This document shows positions 1 through 9,200 of a stretch of 14,277 nucleotides of DNA, one piece after another; position 1 is the stretch's first letter; each line of letters begins with the position of its first letter. This DNA comes from Bacteroidales bacterium (GTDB lineage Bacteria > Bacteroidota > Bacteroidia > Bacteroidales > ML635J-15), in assembly GCA_023228725.1 (NCBI GenBank), contig JALOAQ010000076.1, positions 1 through 14,277 of the forward strand, given 5' to 3'. Under the pieces are notes generated by a model. That model had not been told where the DNA came from. It saw nothing but the letters and a program-made list of their open reading frames with translations, and searched no databases. The translations under genes were made by a program, and so were the position numbers.

Positions 1-69
1 TTCATTATATCCTGTATGAATTATTCTATTATTTTAAAGTTTGGGCATAACTTTTACCTGCATTTTTTG

Positions 70-120
70 TTATATTACTACTTTATCTTTATAAAAATCT
101 AACTTAAAGTAGTGATATAA
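70..120. repeat. Imperfect inverted repeat (hairpin) in repeat copy 1
   Basis: Left arm 70-85 (TTATATTACTACTTTA) pairs with right arm 105-120 (TAAAGTAGTGATATAA) over 16 positions. The only exception is a T-G pair, which would be a wobble in RNA. The loop is 19 nt. The same structure recurs at the equivalent place in the other copies. The stem is AT-rich and lacks a GC core with a U tract, so it does not look like an ordinary intrinsic terminator. Confidence 0.65.
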
Positions 121-287
121 TTTTAATAAATTATTTAATTTCCTGATAATTAGATAGTTATTATTTTAATTTAAATAGTTACTTACAATTAATTTACTTA
201 AATGCTGCTGAATATTATTCATTATATCCTGTATAAATTATTCTCTTACTTAAAGTTCGGAGAACAAGATTTATCTGTATTTTATTA

Positions 288-338
288 TTATATCGTTACT
301 TTATCTTTATAAATACTATATTTAAAGTAGCAATATAA
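288..338. repeat. Imperfect inverted repeat (hairpin) in repeat copy 2
   Basis: Arms 288-303 (TTATATCGTTACTTTA) and 323-338 (TAAAGTAGCAATATAA) pair with two non-Watson-Crick positions (one T-G, one C-A) around a 19-nt loop. The position and spacing match copy 1 exactly. The arms have changed while pairing is mostly kept, which hints at structure but is too little data to prove covariation. Confidence 0.6.
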
Positions 339-506
339 TTTTAAATGATTCTTTAATTCCTTGATAATAAGGCAGATATTGTTTCAGTTTAAATTTATTC
401 CTTAAAATTAATTTACTTGAATAGTATAGAATATTATTTATCATATCCTGTAGAAATTATTCTCTTACTTAAACTTTGGAGAACAAGATTTATCTGTATT
501 TTATTA

Positions 507-557
507 TTATATCACTACTTTATCTTCATAAAAATCTAGCTTAAAGTATTGTTATAA
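507..557. repeat. Imperfect inverted repeat in repeat copy 3, overlapping the batE stop codon
   Basis: Arms 507-522 (TTATATCACTACTTTA) and 542-557 (TAAAGTATTGTTATAA) pair with two mismatches around a 19-nt loop. The right arm covers the stop codon of batE (552-554 on the minus strand), so a batE transcript reading leftward would end its coding part inside this stem. It might act as a weak mRNA-end structure; that is inference. Confidence 0.55.
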
Positions 558-1310
558 TTGTAAATGTTTAATGGATTCTGTTTTTAACCATCCTTCTTTT
601 CCGTCTTCTAATTTAATTTCGCTCCAATCTTGAAGTTTGTCTTTTACTTCAATTTTCATTCCTTCGCTAATCTCAAACAAGTTTGTCCCTTCATCTGAAG
701 GCGAGGATTTCACAACCGTTGTTTCAAAAACTATGGCAAATTTATTATTTAAAATTTTATTTGCTTGAAGTTTTGAAAAGCTAAGACTTGCTATACTTGT
801 TAAAAGTAATAATATTCCAAGATAAAACCCAGTTTTTCTAAGCATGAGTTTAGTTGTGAAAAAGTATAAGCCAATCATTATTAAACTAATAACAAAATTT
901 ATTATTGATATGTACAACCATGTGTTAGAATTATATAAATTTAAAATTGAGTTAAACCATTTTGCGTAAAAGACTTCTGTTCTTGGTTCTACCTTTGTTC
1001 TAACAGATTTTCTTGCAATATTTAAGTTAGTAGCTATATCTTTATCGTTTGGAGCTAAAATATTTGCTTTTTCGTAATTATAAATAGCTTCTGCAATATT
1101 GCCTAAATTAAAGTAGCAATTAGCTAAATTAAAATGTAATTCAGCAGAGGAGTAATCAAGTTTTGAAATAGAATCGTAAAAGTAAAGGGCGTGTTCATAA
1201 TTTTTATTAGTATAATTATTTAGAGCTGAATCTTCTAAAGCCTTAATATTATTTCCATAAAAATTTAAAAAAAATAAACTGCTGATAATTGTTAAAACAA
1301 TTTTTTTCAT
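552..1310 (-). CDS. batE: BatE-like protein: TPR repeats, two membrane segments, C-terminal SH3-like domain
   Basis: This 252-aa protein has the BatE architecture of the Bacteroides aerotolerance (Bat) proteins. A signal peptide or membrane anchor covers residues 1-20. Two tetratricopeptide repeats follow at about 25-90, with the typical pattern of small and aromatic residues (AELHFNLANCYFNLGNIAEA around 56-75). Membrane helices lie at about 131-151 and 160-178, and a bacterial SH3-like domain at about 191-249 ends in GWLKTESI. In the family the TPR part is thought to mediate protein contacts in a membrane complex with BatA, BatB and BatD; the biochemical role is unsettled. The gene starts 1 bp after the batD stop, so the two are surely cotranscribed. 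Its last few codons lie in the tandem repeat, so the final residues (KHLQL) may be repeat-derived. Confidence 0.88.
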   Translation of the reverse strand: MKKIVLTIISSLFFLNFYGNNIKALEDSALNNYTNKNYEHALYFYDSISKLDYSSAELHFNLANCYFNLGNIAEAIYNYEKANILAPNDKDIATNLNIARKSVRTKVEPRTEVFYAKWFNSILNLYNSNTWLYISIINFVISLIMIGLYFFTTKLMLRKTGFYLGILLLLTSIASLSFSKLQANKILNNKFAIVFETTVVKSSPSDEGTNLFEISEGMKIEVKDKLQDWSEIKLEDGKEGWLKTESIKHLQL

Positions 1311-1311
1311 A

Positions 1312-3138
1312 CTAACGGATTTTTTGTTCTAATTTTTCGATTACTTCAACTGCTTCGTTATAAATTGTTGATAAATTTGTTTCTTTTGAAGAAGGGGCAA
1401 AATGTGAATATTCGCATTTGTCAATTAGTTCAATAAATTTTTTAATGATTTCTTCTTCAGTATTTAATGCTTGTAAAACTGTGATTACTTTGTTCTTATT
1501 TAGTTCGGCAATCGGAATTTCTAATCTATCGCTTGTATAACCCCATAAAGCTGTTATGACTTCTTTTAGAAATTCGGTTTTTTTGTTTTGTTGCATAAAT
1601 TTACGTGCTTTTTTTAGCCTTTTCTTAGAAGTTTTGCCTGCTAATTTAACTTTTCTTAAAGCTATATTTGCATTTTCTTTTATTCGTTTTCGCCAGAGCA
1701 GTGAAATTATAATAAATATAATTAAAGGCAATAAGAATAAAAGCCAAACGGCACTTGAATTAACAATAGGGGAAAAATTCTTTTTTAAATTTAAGTTTCC
1801 TCTTTTTACAAACCTTATATCTTCTTCGCCAATATATTCAACAGTTTTTTGTGAATAGTTATAGTCATTTTCAAATTTTGTATCATTTATATCTTTTCTG
1901 ATAGCAAATTTAATTTCTTTACTTGTTAAAATTTTGTATTGGTGTGAATTTAAATCAAAATACGGGAAATTAATTTTACCTAGTTGAAATTTTCCAGGGT
2001 AACGCGGAATTATTGTATATTCCCAAGTTTTGTACCCGTTAATTCCAGAATTGCTAGTTTTTAAATTTTGTGTAACTATTGGGTCATATACTTCAAATTC
2101 TTTTGGCCAAACAATTTCTGGTTCTTCAAGCATATTAAAATTGCCGGTTCCTTTTACTGTGAATTTTAAACTAATTGCATCGTTAACGTTTACAGTGTCC
2201 TCGCTTTGCGACAAGTCAATATTAAAGTTTCCTATTGCACCGGTAAAGTTTTCAGGAGGGTTTGGTAGGTTTTTTATGTTTACACTTATTTCGGGAGATT
2301 GTATTTTACGAGGAGTGTCTTGGTATCTGGCAAAAAAACCTCCGCCAATGTATTGTCTGACATTACATTCTGCTTTGCAAGATTCAATTACAACTTTGCC
2401 CACAACTCTTGGGTAAAGTAAAAATCTTTTTATCAAAGCAACGTTATAAGTGCTTCCATTATAGTTTTCTTTTGTGAAATTTAATCTTGTAGCCGATTCT
2501 AAATCTTCTACATAAAAAGCATCAAAAGAAGGAAATTCCAAATCTGTTAATCCGCTTAAATCAACTCGTGTGTATAGTTTAACGCTTACTGTAAGTGCCT
2601 CGCCTTTATATAAATTAGTTTTATCAGGAATTACTCTAATAAACAAATCTTCGTTAGTTATTTCTTTTGTTTGCTGGGTTTGGGTTTGCCCTGTATTAAA
2701 AAAATCCTCAAATGGATCATAATATGTTTGTCGCCTACTTTGTTGTTGAGTCTGAACCTGATCTTTTTGTATTTCAATATTTAAAGCATTGGAGGTATAT
2801 TGTTTTCCGTTAATATCAATTTTAGCTCCGGAAATTGTATAGTTTCCTATGTTATTTGCTTGAAATGTGTAGGTGTATGAATAGGAAACACTAGTTGTAA
2901 CTTGCCCATTATATATTTGTGTGCTTGTGCTACTAGATGTGTATGGCCCGCTTAAAAGTTTTAAACCCGAGTAGTTGCCTAAACTTAAATTTGAACCTTG
3001 AGCATTTACGGTATATTTTACTTGAAAATTTTGATTTACCCCAACTTTTGTTGGAGCAGTTCCAGTAAAGCTAATATCTTGAGCAACAAGCCCAAAGTAA
3101 AAAAATATTATTACAAAAATCAAAAATAATTTTCTCAT
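1312..3138 (-). CDS. batD: BatD family membrane protein (aerotolerance / Bat operon)
   Basis: This 608-aa protein matches BatD. A signal peptide (1-19) ends in GLVAQ. A large periplasmic part of repeated beta-sandwich modules follows (about 20-455), with typical phrases such as ISFTGTAPTKVGVNQNFQVKY near the start and RYPGKFQLGKINFPYFD. One membrane helix lies at about 461-482, and a basic, helical cytoplasmic tail at 483-608. A Gln/Thr-rich linker sits at about 125-160, between the first two modules. In many Bacteroidota, batD sits in a moxR-DUF58-batA-batB-batC-batD-batE cluster; here only batE follows, and the gene upstream is divergent and unrelated. The role is inferred from family knowledge: a MoxR AAA-ATPase-linked envelope complex, first tied to oxygen tolerance in Bacteroides fragilis. 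A promoter candidate and a palindrome lie directly upstream. Confidence 0.9.
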   Translation of the reverse strand: MRKLFLIFVIIFFYFGLVAQDISFTGTAPTKVGVNQNFQVKYTVNAQGSNLSLGNYSGLKLLSGPYTSSSTSTQIYNGQVTTSVSYSYTYTFQANNIGNYTISGAKIDINGKQYTSNALNIEIQKDQVQTQQQSRRQTYYDPFEDFFNTGQTQTQQTKEITNEDLFIRVIPDKTNLYKGEALTVSVKLYTRVDLSGLTDLEFPSFDAFYVEDLESATRLNFTKENYNGSTYNVALIKRFLLYPRVVGKVVIESCKAECNVRQYIGGGFFARYQDTPRKIQSPEISVNIKNLPNPPENFTGAIGNFNIDLSQSEDTVNVNDAISLKFTVKGTGNFNMLEEPEIVWPKEFEVYDPIVTQNLKTSNSGINGYKTWEYTIIPRYPGKFQLGKINFPYFDLNSHQYKILTSKEIKFAIRKDINDTKFENDYNYSQKTVEYIGEEDIRFVKRGNLNLKKNFSPIVNSSAVWLLFLLPLIIFIIISLLWRKRIKENANIALRKVKLAGKTSKKRLKKARKFMQQNKKTEFLKEVITALWGYTSDRLEIPIAELNKNKVITVLQALNTEEEIIKKFIELIDKCEYSHFAPSSKETNLSTIYNEAVEVIEKLEQKIR

Positions 3139-3142
3139 ATTT

Positions 3143-3156
3143 CAAAATTAATTTTG
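3143..3156. promoter_or_regulatory. Perfect 14-bp palindrome in the batD leader
   Basis: CAAAATTAATTTTG is its own reverse complement. It lies between the putative batD -7 element and the batD start codon, around the predicted transcription start, where a repressor could act. In DNA this AT-rich, a palindrome of this length may occur by chance, so a regulatory role is only a suggestion. Confidence 0.25.
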
Positions 3157-3161
3157 TATGA

Positions 3162-3192
3162 CAAAACTATAAAATTCTAACTAATATCACAA
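3162..3192 (-). promoter_or_regulatory. Candidate Bacteroidota-type promoter for batD-batE
   Basis: On the minus strand TAGTTTTG (3169-3162) fits the -7 consensus TAnnTTTG. A TTG (3192-3190) lies 20 nt upstream as a -33 element. The predicted start of transcription falls at about 3155-3158, giving a leader of roughly 20 nt before the batD ATG. No Shine-Dalgarno sequence is seen, as is usual in this phylum. Confidence 0.5.
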
Positions 3193-3298
3193 TTTATGTT
3201 TAATAATTATCTTGTGAACGCAATTTATTCATAAATATTTAATTTTTGTCTTAAAAAATAGTTAATAATCAAAATAAATATTTAATTTTAAACTTTAA

Positions 3299-3306
3299 TA
3301 TTTTTG
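3299..3306 (+). promoter_or_regulatory. Candidate -7 promoter element for the ABC transporter gene
   Basis: TATTTTTG fits TAnnTTTG. It overlaps the TTG codon at 3304 that would begin a six-residue N-terminal extension, which argues that translation starts at the ATG at 3322 with a leader of about 10 nt. No good -33 TTTG is seen at the right distance, so this is a half-supported call. Confidence 0.4.
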
Positions 3307-3321
3307 CTCAAGCTTTTCGTA

Positions 3322-6066
3322 ATGAGAAAACAAACTCTTTTAGTTTTGTCCGAACTTTTTGCTATTGTGGCAAATAAAAATCAATCTGTTGATAATCAGG
3401 TGTATATTGCTGAGTTTGAGAATTTTTTAGCTTCTTTAGTTGAAACTGAATATATAAAAGGCTTTGTGGATTATTTTGCCAATAATTTATCAGAAAGCGC
3501 TACTGGATATAATTTAAAAAAATTAAGTCTTAATTCAATAAAATTAATTGCGAAATTAGAAAAACTAAAACTATTATTAAATTCTTCTGAAAGGCATTAT
3601 GTGTTTTTATATTTAATAATTTTGAGCAAAAAGACCGGGGAAAATAAATATTCAGAGGATTTTATTGATGAGATTGCAGAAAGTTTTAAAATTAATAATG
3701 AATTAAAAGCAAAAATTCGGGATTTTATTGAAAATAGTGTTGAGTCTGAAAATTTAACTGACTTAATTTTATGCATTCATGATGAAATTATTCTTTTTAT
3801 TCCTAAATCAGAAAAATATTTACATAATGGACAAGGGCTCTTAGCAAATGAATTGCAAGTTTTGAATAAAGATTCTATAATTACTGATTCTTTGGGGCGA
3901 AATTACTTTTTTTCTGAACTAAAATCTTTATGTGGAAATTATAAAGAGGAAATAAAATTTAGTTTAGTTGCAAAAAATATAGAGTATAAAAAGCAAAATA
4001 AAGTTTTAGTTCAAAAAACTTCTGTAAAATTTGACAGTTCTCAGTTGGTAGGAATTCTTGGAAATAGTGGAAGTGGTAAAACTAGTTTTTTAAAATGTAT
4101 ATCAAATTTTGAGAAAAACTATGCTGGAGAAATCGGCTTTTTAAGTGAGAGTGATAAAAATTTTAAGCTTTCTTTTGTGCAACAAGAAAATAGTTTTGTG
4201 CCCAAACTTAGCCTTGAAGAACATTTGTATGAAAGAGCAAAATTTTTACAATTTGATAAACAAAAATTAAACAGCAGAATTAAGGAAGTTTTAGAGTTTG
4301 CAAATATTTTTGAGCAAAAACACAATTTAGTTTGCAAAACAGATTTTTCTGCAGATCAAGTTTCGGGTGGGCAACAAAAACGTTTAGCTATTGCAACAGA
4401 GCTACTTGCAGATCCTGATGTTTTACTTCTTGACGAGCCAACAAGTGGGCTATCTTCTGAAGATGCATATGATATAATTGCAAAACTAAAAATGCTTACC
4501 AAACAAGGAAAACTTGTGATAGCAGCAATTCATCAGCCGGAATTAGATTTGTTTTTAATGTTTGATAAAATTTTGGTTTTTGATGACGGTGGTTATCCTG
4601 TTTATTATGGCAAACCACAAGAAGCAGTAGAGTTTGTTAGAAAAGTTGATGAGAGAATTGATAAAAAAACTGTATTTAGCCTATCAAAGCGTCCTTCGAT
4701 TTTATTGAATTTATTAAGTGAAGATAAGACTAAAAGTTCTAAAAATGAGGAAGATAGCCTTAAATATAAGTTATATTCTAATTTTAGAAATAAAAATAAA
4801 AATATTGAAAAATTAAGATTAGAAACTGTTAAGCAAATAAAAAAGCTTAATGTTTTTAAAACATTTTATTATTATTTTAGATTCGGGTTTATAGTAGATT
4901 TTAAACATAAGTTTAGGTTTAGTTTTATGTTTATTCTTCCTTTGCTTGCTGGAGTTTTGCTTTCTTTTGTAACTAGGTATTCCCAAAGTGGAAATTATCA
5001 ATATTTTTATAATCCTAATATTCCTGTTTGGATATTAATTATATTAACAACATCAATTTTTGTTGGTTTAGTGAGTTCAGGGCATGAGTTTATTTATTTG
5101 CGAAAATACATTAATAATAACCACAAAATTTATCAGACTAACTTATCTCATGTATTAGCAGTCGTTTTTAGATATATAATTTATTCTTTTGTGCAAACTT
5201 GTGTATTGCTTTTACCTGCCGTTTTTATTGTCGAAATAAGTTTCCATTTTTTTGATATTTTCATATTTTCATTTTTGTTATGTGTTTGGGGCAGTTTACT
5301 TGGTTTACTTTTATCTTATTTATTGAAAACAAGTTTAATAGTTTATTTAATAATACCATTAATTATTATACCGCAATTAGTTTATTCGGGAGCATTGATA
5401 AAGTTTTCAGATTTTAATAAATTTAAGAATTTAGAGCGTGAAATTCCTTTAATTGCTGATTTTGTTCCAATGCGTTGGGCTGCCGAGGGTTTAATTTATC
5501 AAATTTATGCAGAAAATCCTTATTATTCTAAACTTTATGAGAATAGATGTAACTTATATGATGCAGTTTATTATTCTGAAATTTATGCTCCTGAATTAAA
5601 GGACTTATTAAATACTGATTCGTTGCAAGTGTTGAAAATACTAGAACAAGAGCATGAAGAGTTTTTAGAAAATTTTGTTAATATAGAAAGTTCTTTAAAG
5701 CTTTTGGAGAATTATTATAAATCTAAGAAGCAAATATATTTACAAAACGAAGACTCTATTATTGCTAGTATTTCTAATGTTATTGAACTTAAATTAAAAT
5801 ATTCAAATTCTGCAGTAAGCAATATTGTTAATTATTTAAATTCAGGAAATTTCATAAAAATTAATGATGCAAAAACTTATAGAAATTTCAAAAATATTTA
5901 TTCAATTAATGATTTGAAAAATGAAAAAGAAATTTACATGGTAGGTTATAAAAGTATTGGTCAAGTTTGTGTGAAAACTGGGCTGTTTAATTCATTTGTT
6001 TTAATATTTTTTAATATTTTTCTTCTAGTTAGTTTAATCTTTATAGCTTTATTTAGGCAAGATTAA
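3322..6066 (+). CDS. ABCG-like ABC transporter (ATPase and permease in one chain) with an N-terminal helical domain
   Basis: The chain has 914 residues from the ATG at 3322; the frame stays open to a TTG at 3304 that overlaps a promoter-like element. Residues 1-205 form an acidic/lysine-rich, mostly helical domain with no motif I can name; a TerB-like fold is possible but unproven. The ATPase domain (about 210-440) is complete: Walker A GNSGSGKT at 247-254, signature VSGGQQKR at 347-354, Walker B VLLLDEP with Glu 372, and H-loop His 404 in AIHQPELD. A charged linker leads to a permease with six predicted helices (about 532-552, 569-588, 614-637, 646-668, 672-690, 889-910). A ~195-residue loop lies between helices 5 and 6 and contains FVPMRWAAEGL, typical of the ABCG/White type. 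It probably works as a dimer in the inner membrane. The substrate is unknown and no neighbour suggests one. Confidence 0.85.
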   Translation: MRKQTLLVLSELFAIVANKNQSVDNQVYIAEFENFLASLVETEYIKGFVDYFANNLSESATGYNLKKLSLNSIKLIAKLEKLKLLLNSSERHYVFLYLIILSKKTGENKYSEDFIDEIAESFKINNELKAKIRDFIENSVESENLTDLILCIHDEIILFIPKSEKYLHNGQGLLANELQVLNKDSIITDSLGRNYFFSELKSLCGNYKEEIKFSLVAKNIEYKKQNKVLVQKTSVKFDSSQLVGILGNSGSGKTSFLKCISNFEKNYAGEIGFLSESDKNFKLSFVQQENSFVPKLSLEEHLYERAKFLQFDKQKLNSRIKEVLEFANIFEQKHNLVCKTDFSADQVSGGQQKRLAIATELLADPDVLLLDEPTSGLSSEDAYDIIAKLKMLTKQGKLVIAAIHQPELDLFLMFDKILVFDDGGYPVYYGKPQEAVEFVRKVDERIDKKTVFSLSKRPSILLNLLSEDKTKSSKNEEDSLKYKLYSNFRNKNKNIEKLRLETVKQIKKLNVFKTFYYYFRFGFIVDFKHKFRFSFMFILPLLAGVLLSFVTRYSQSGNYQYFYNPNIPVWILIILTTSIFVGLVSSGHEFIYLRKYINNNHKIYQTNLSHVLAVVFRYIIYSFVQTCVLLLPAVFIVEISFHFFDIFIFSFLLCVWGSLLGLLLSYLLKTSLIVYLIIPLIIIPQLVYSGALIKFSDFNKFKNLEREIPLIADFVPMRWAAEGLIYQIYAENPYYSKLYENRCNLYDAVYYSEIYAPELKDLLNTDSLQVLKILEQEHEEFLENFVNIESSLKLLENYYKSKKQIYLQNEDSIIASISNVIELKLKYSNSAVSNIVNYLNSGNFIKINDAKTYRNFKNIYSINDLKNEKEIYMVGYKSIGQVCVKTGLFNSFVLIFFNIFLLVSLIFIALFRQD

Positions 6067-6189
6067 TTTGCTTTAAAACATTTTGAATTTAGACCTGTTT
6101 AAAATAAGTGAATTAAAACTTTGAATTATAGTGTGTTATGATGTTAATAAAAAAACTAAAAAGCTATCTAATTATATTGAAGTTTTATA

Positions 6190-6197
6190 TATATTTG
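6190..6197 (+). promoter_or_regulatory. Candidate -7 promoter element for the T9SS adhesin gene
   Basis: TATATTTG fits TAnnTTTG and lies 31 nt before the ATG at 6229, giving a leader of about 25 nt made almost only of A and T. No clear TTTG/TTG is found 18-21 nt upstream. The rest of the 162-bp gap (6067-6228) shows no terminator and no small gene. Confidence 0.4.
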
Positions 6198-6228
6198 TGT
6201 TTTAATATTTAATTTAAATTTTATAACT

Positions 6229-9200
6229 ATGAGAAAAATTTTTACTTTAATTTTAGCTTTTACCTTTATTTTTGGAGGTTTAGCTAATGCACAACAATTG
6301 AAAAGCATTGCTAAGGCAAAGGCAAGTGTAAATGCAGTTGCAAATACAAATGCGGAAATTGGTGCATTTAAAATGAATGGCGAAAAGCCAGCAGAAAAGC
6401 CAGCAACAGGCAAGCAAGTGAAATTAAACAGTTTGTTAGGTTCTGGAGCAAAGGCTACTACAGTTTATTCTGAAGACTTTACTGGAGGTATGGGTGGATG
6501 GACAGTTGTGGGCTTAGGAGACGGAAGTTGGTCTGTTAAAGATGAAAGTAATGCAGGAGGAACTGCACCTGAACTTATGCTAGAATGGGTTTCTGGTTCT
6601 GATTTTGATGGGCAGTCTTATTGCATGAGCCCAGTTATTAATACTACAGGCTACACAACATTAGCCTTAGAATTTAAACAATGGTTTAGAAACTACCAAG
6701 GCTCTTCTGTACTTGGTGTTTATACTACTATTGATGATGGTGCAACTTGGGAAGAAGTTTGGTCAGAAACTGTATCTGCTAATTTTGTAGAGGTTAAAAA
6801 CTTACTGATAACTAATGCTCATGTTGGAAATGCCAATTTTAGAATTGCTTTTGGATTTAATGGAAATACCTTTGATATATGGGAATGGGCAATTGATGAC
6901 ATCTTATTAGTTGAACCTGATGCTCACGATTTAGCCATTGTTGCTATTAACCTTAATACATTTGTAGAAAGTGGTTCTACTGTAACACCACAAGTTACTA
7001 TTCGAAATATGGGAATAAGCAATGAAGCTACTTGGTCTTTAACTTTAACAGATGGAGATGCTTATACTAGTACTAAAAGTGATATTCTTATTAATATAGG
7101 AGACAATTTAGTAGTTGATATGGATGATTGGACACCAGCTGATGGTCAATATACATTAACCGCTACACTAACTCTCACAGACGATGCAAATACAAGCAAT
7201 AACACATTAACAGCTACTGTTGATGTAATTGAGTTTTCTACTGCTTTCGCATGGAATGCACATCATGATGGAGGCGTAGGTGTAACAGGAACAGGTCCTA
7301 TTAATGTCGTTTTACAATCAGGCGTTATGACTCAAATCGCAGAGGATGACAGTGACTTTATTATGGCAGCTGATTATGTCGGTCTTGAAATTTATGGTAT
7401 TCGTTATGCTGACGGCGTGCCACGTCCTTTAGTTAAAATTGACCCTGTTACAGGAGTTGTTACAAATATTGGTGGTGGTGCTGTAGATTTAACTGGTTTT
7501 GCTTATGATGTAACTAGCTCAACTGCTTATGTGATTGATTTTGATGGTATGTTAAGTACTGTTGATCTTGAAACTGGAGTACTTACAAATATTGGCGGTA
7601 ATTATCCTAGTGTTATCGGTTTAGCATGTAGTGGAGAAGGTAATTTATTTGCTATATCTTTACAGGATCACGTAGCTAGTATAAATAAAGAAACTGGTGC
7701 ATATACAATGATTGGAGACTTGGGTGTTGATATTAATTATGCTCAAGACATTGCTTACGATAGAGATAATGATGTTTTATATGGTGCTTTATATACTTCT
7801 GAAGGAGGAATTTACCAAATTAATTTAACAACTGGTGCAGCCTCCTTGATTGCTGATGTAGGTGATGAATTAACTGGCTTTGCTATACCTTATACTAATG
7901 TTGGAGCATATATTACATTTAATGTTTCTGACGAAAGTGAGCCTATACAAGGAGCTTTAGTTGAAGTTGATGGAAAGCACAAGTTAACAGATGATAATGG
8001 TGTTGCTGTAATTTTTGTGAATGAAGGTGATAATATAGAGTACACTGTTTCAAAGTTTGGTTATATTTCTTTTACAGGTGAAATTGATGTTGTTGATACA
8101 GAAGATCAAGAAATTGATGTAACTTTAGAATCTGATGAAAGTGCAGAAATTACCTTTGTTGTTATTGACGAAGGAGAGCTAGCTTTAGAAGATGCTGTAA
8201 TAACTGTCTATTTAGAAGGTGTTGTTGTTGCTGAAGGTAGTTCTAATGATGCTGGAGAATATATTGTTACATTGCCTCTAAATACTTATACGTACAATGT
8301 TTCATTGCTTGGATTTATATCAGTAAATGACGTTGTATTCAATTTAACTGAAGATATGATAATTGAAGTTGAACTTCTTGAAATAGTTTTAGAACCTTAC
8401 GGATTAATGTATGAGTTTTTAAATAATGAAACTGATGTGTTATTCTCTTGGAACAACGCAATGGGTTTTGTAGAAAGCTTTGAAGAAAGTTTCCCACCAG
8501 AAGGTTGGACAGTTACAAATACTAATACAACTCAGAATTGGCAACAAGTTGACACACTAAATTTTCAGTCAGGCTCAGTAGTACCAGTTGATGGAAGCTT
8601 CCAAGCTCATATTATGTGGGATTATGGTCATCAAGATGAGTGGTTAAAAACAGAAGAATTTACAGTACCAGTAAATGGCGAGTTGGTTTTCTGGTCATAT
8701 AGTGGAGCTAAAAACAGTCCAAATGGAGATCATTATTATGTTAAAATTTCTACAGATGGTGGTGCTACTTGGGATATTTTATGGGATGCTGTAACTCATA
8801 GCTATAATGCTACTTCAACTTATGAAGAACATACAGTTGATTTATCTGCTTATTCAGCTCAAAATGCTATTCTTGCATGGCAAGCAATAGATGGAGATGG
8901 GCAAGGTCTGTGGTATGCATGGATGATTGATTTTATTGAAGTAAAACAAGGTGGTTCAAAAGCTCTTGAAAGCTTTAATGTGTATTTAGACGGAGAGCTA
9001 CAAAATGAAGAGCCTGTTACTGATACTGAATATACTTTCTTAGCATTAGAGCCAGGTAATTATGAAGCAGGTGTATCTGCTGTTTATTCTTATGATAATA
9101 TGTCTGAAATTGTTACTATAAACTTCTCAATTATTCCAGTTGGAGTTGAAGAAAATGTAGCTAAAGTTTTAGTTTATCCTAACCCAGCTAGTGATTATTT

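Larger units (their letters stand above)
1..565. repeat. Imperfect tandem repeat array, ~218-bp unit, about 2.5 copies
   Basis: The gene-free left end is built from repeats of one AT-rich unit. Copy 1 starts at 1, copy 2 at 218 and copy 3 at 437, so the period is 217-219 bp. Each copy opens with a variant of ATATCCTG followed by AATTATTCT. Copies 2 and 3 are about 85% identical by hand over their first ~120 bases, including an unbroken shared stretch AGAACAAGATTTATCTGTAT and onward; copy 1 is more diverged. Copy 3 is cut short, and its similarity fades at about 565, inside the last codons of batE. The array may continue to the left of the window. No open frame of note, tRNA or insertion-sequence end was seen. 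The function is unknown; it could be duplicated intergenic DNA, a family of structured RNAs, or degraded mobile sequence. Confidence 0.8.

Noticed and set aside
1..551. CRISPR array or replication iterons
   Set aside because: The repeats are ~218 bp, diverged and directly adjacent. There are no short identical repeats with unique spacers, no cas genes, and no dnaA boxes or replication gene nearby.
1..565. Insertion sequence or other mobile element
   Set aside because: No transposase fragment or target-site duplication was seen; the inverted repeats are internal to each unit rather than terminal.
1556..2416. Open frames on the plus strand inside batD (1556-1858 and 2030-2416)
   Set aside because: They lie antisense to a well-supported batD reading frame and show no domain, signal or start context of their own.
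4119..5001. Minus-strand open frames within the ABC transporter gene (4119-4337, 4819-5001)
   Set aside because: They mirror the ATPase and linker coding sequence, have low-complexity translations, and have no promoter.
6067..6228. Terminator or small RNA after the ABC transporter gene
   Set aside because: The gap has no GC-containing stem with a T tract and only one weak promoter-like element, which is assigned to the next gene.
6168..6413. Minus-strand open frame covering the start of the adhesin gene
   Set aside because: Its hydrophobic, Ala/Phe-rich translation is the mirror image of the signal peptide and the Ala/Lys-rich region, not an independent gene.
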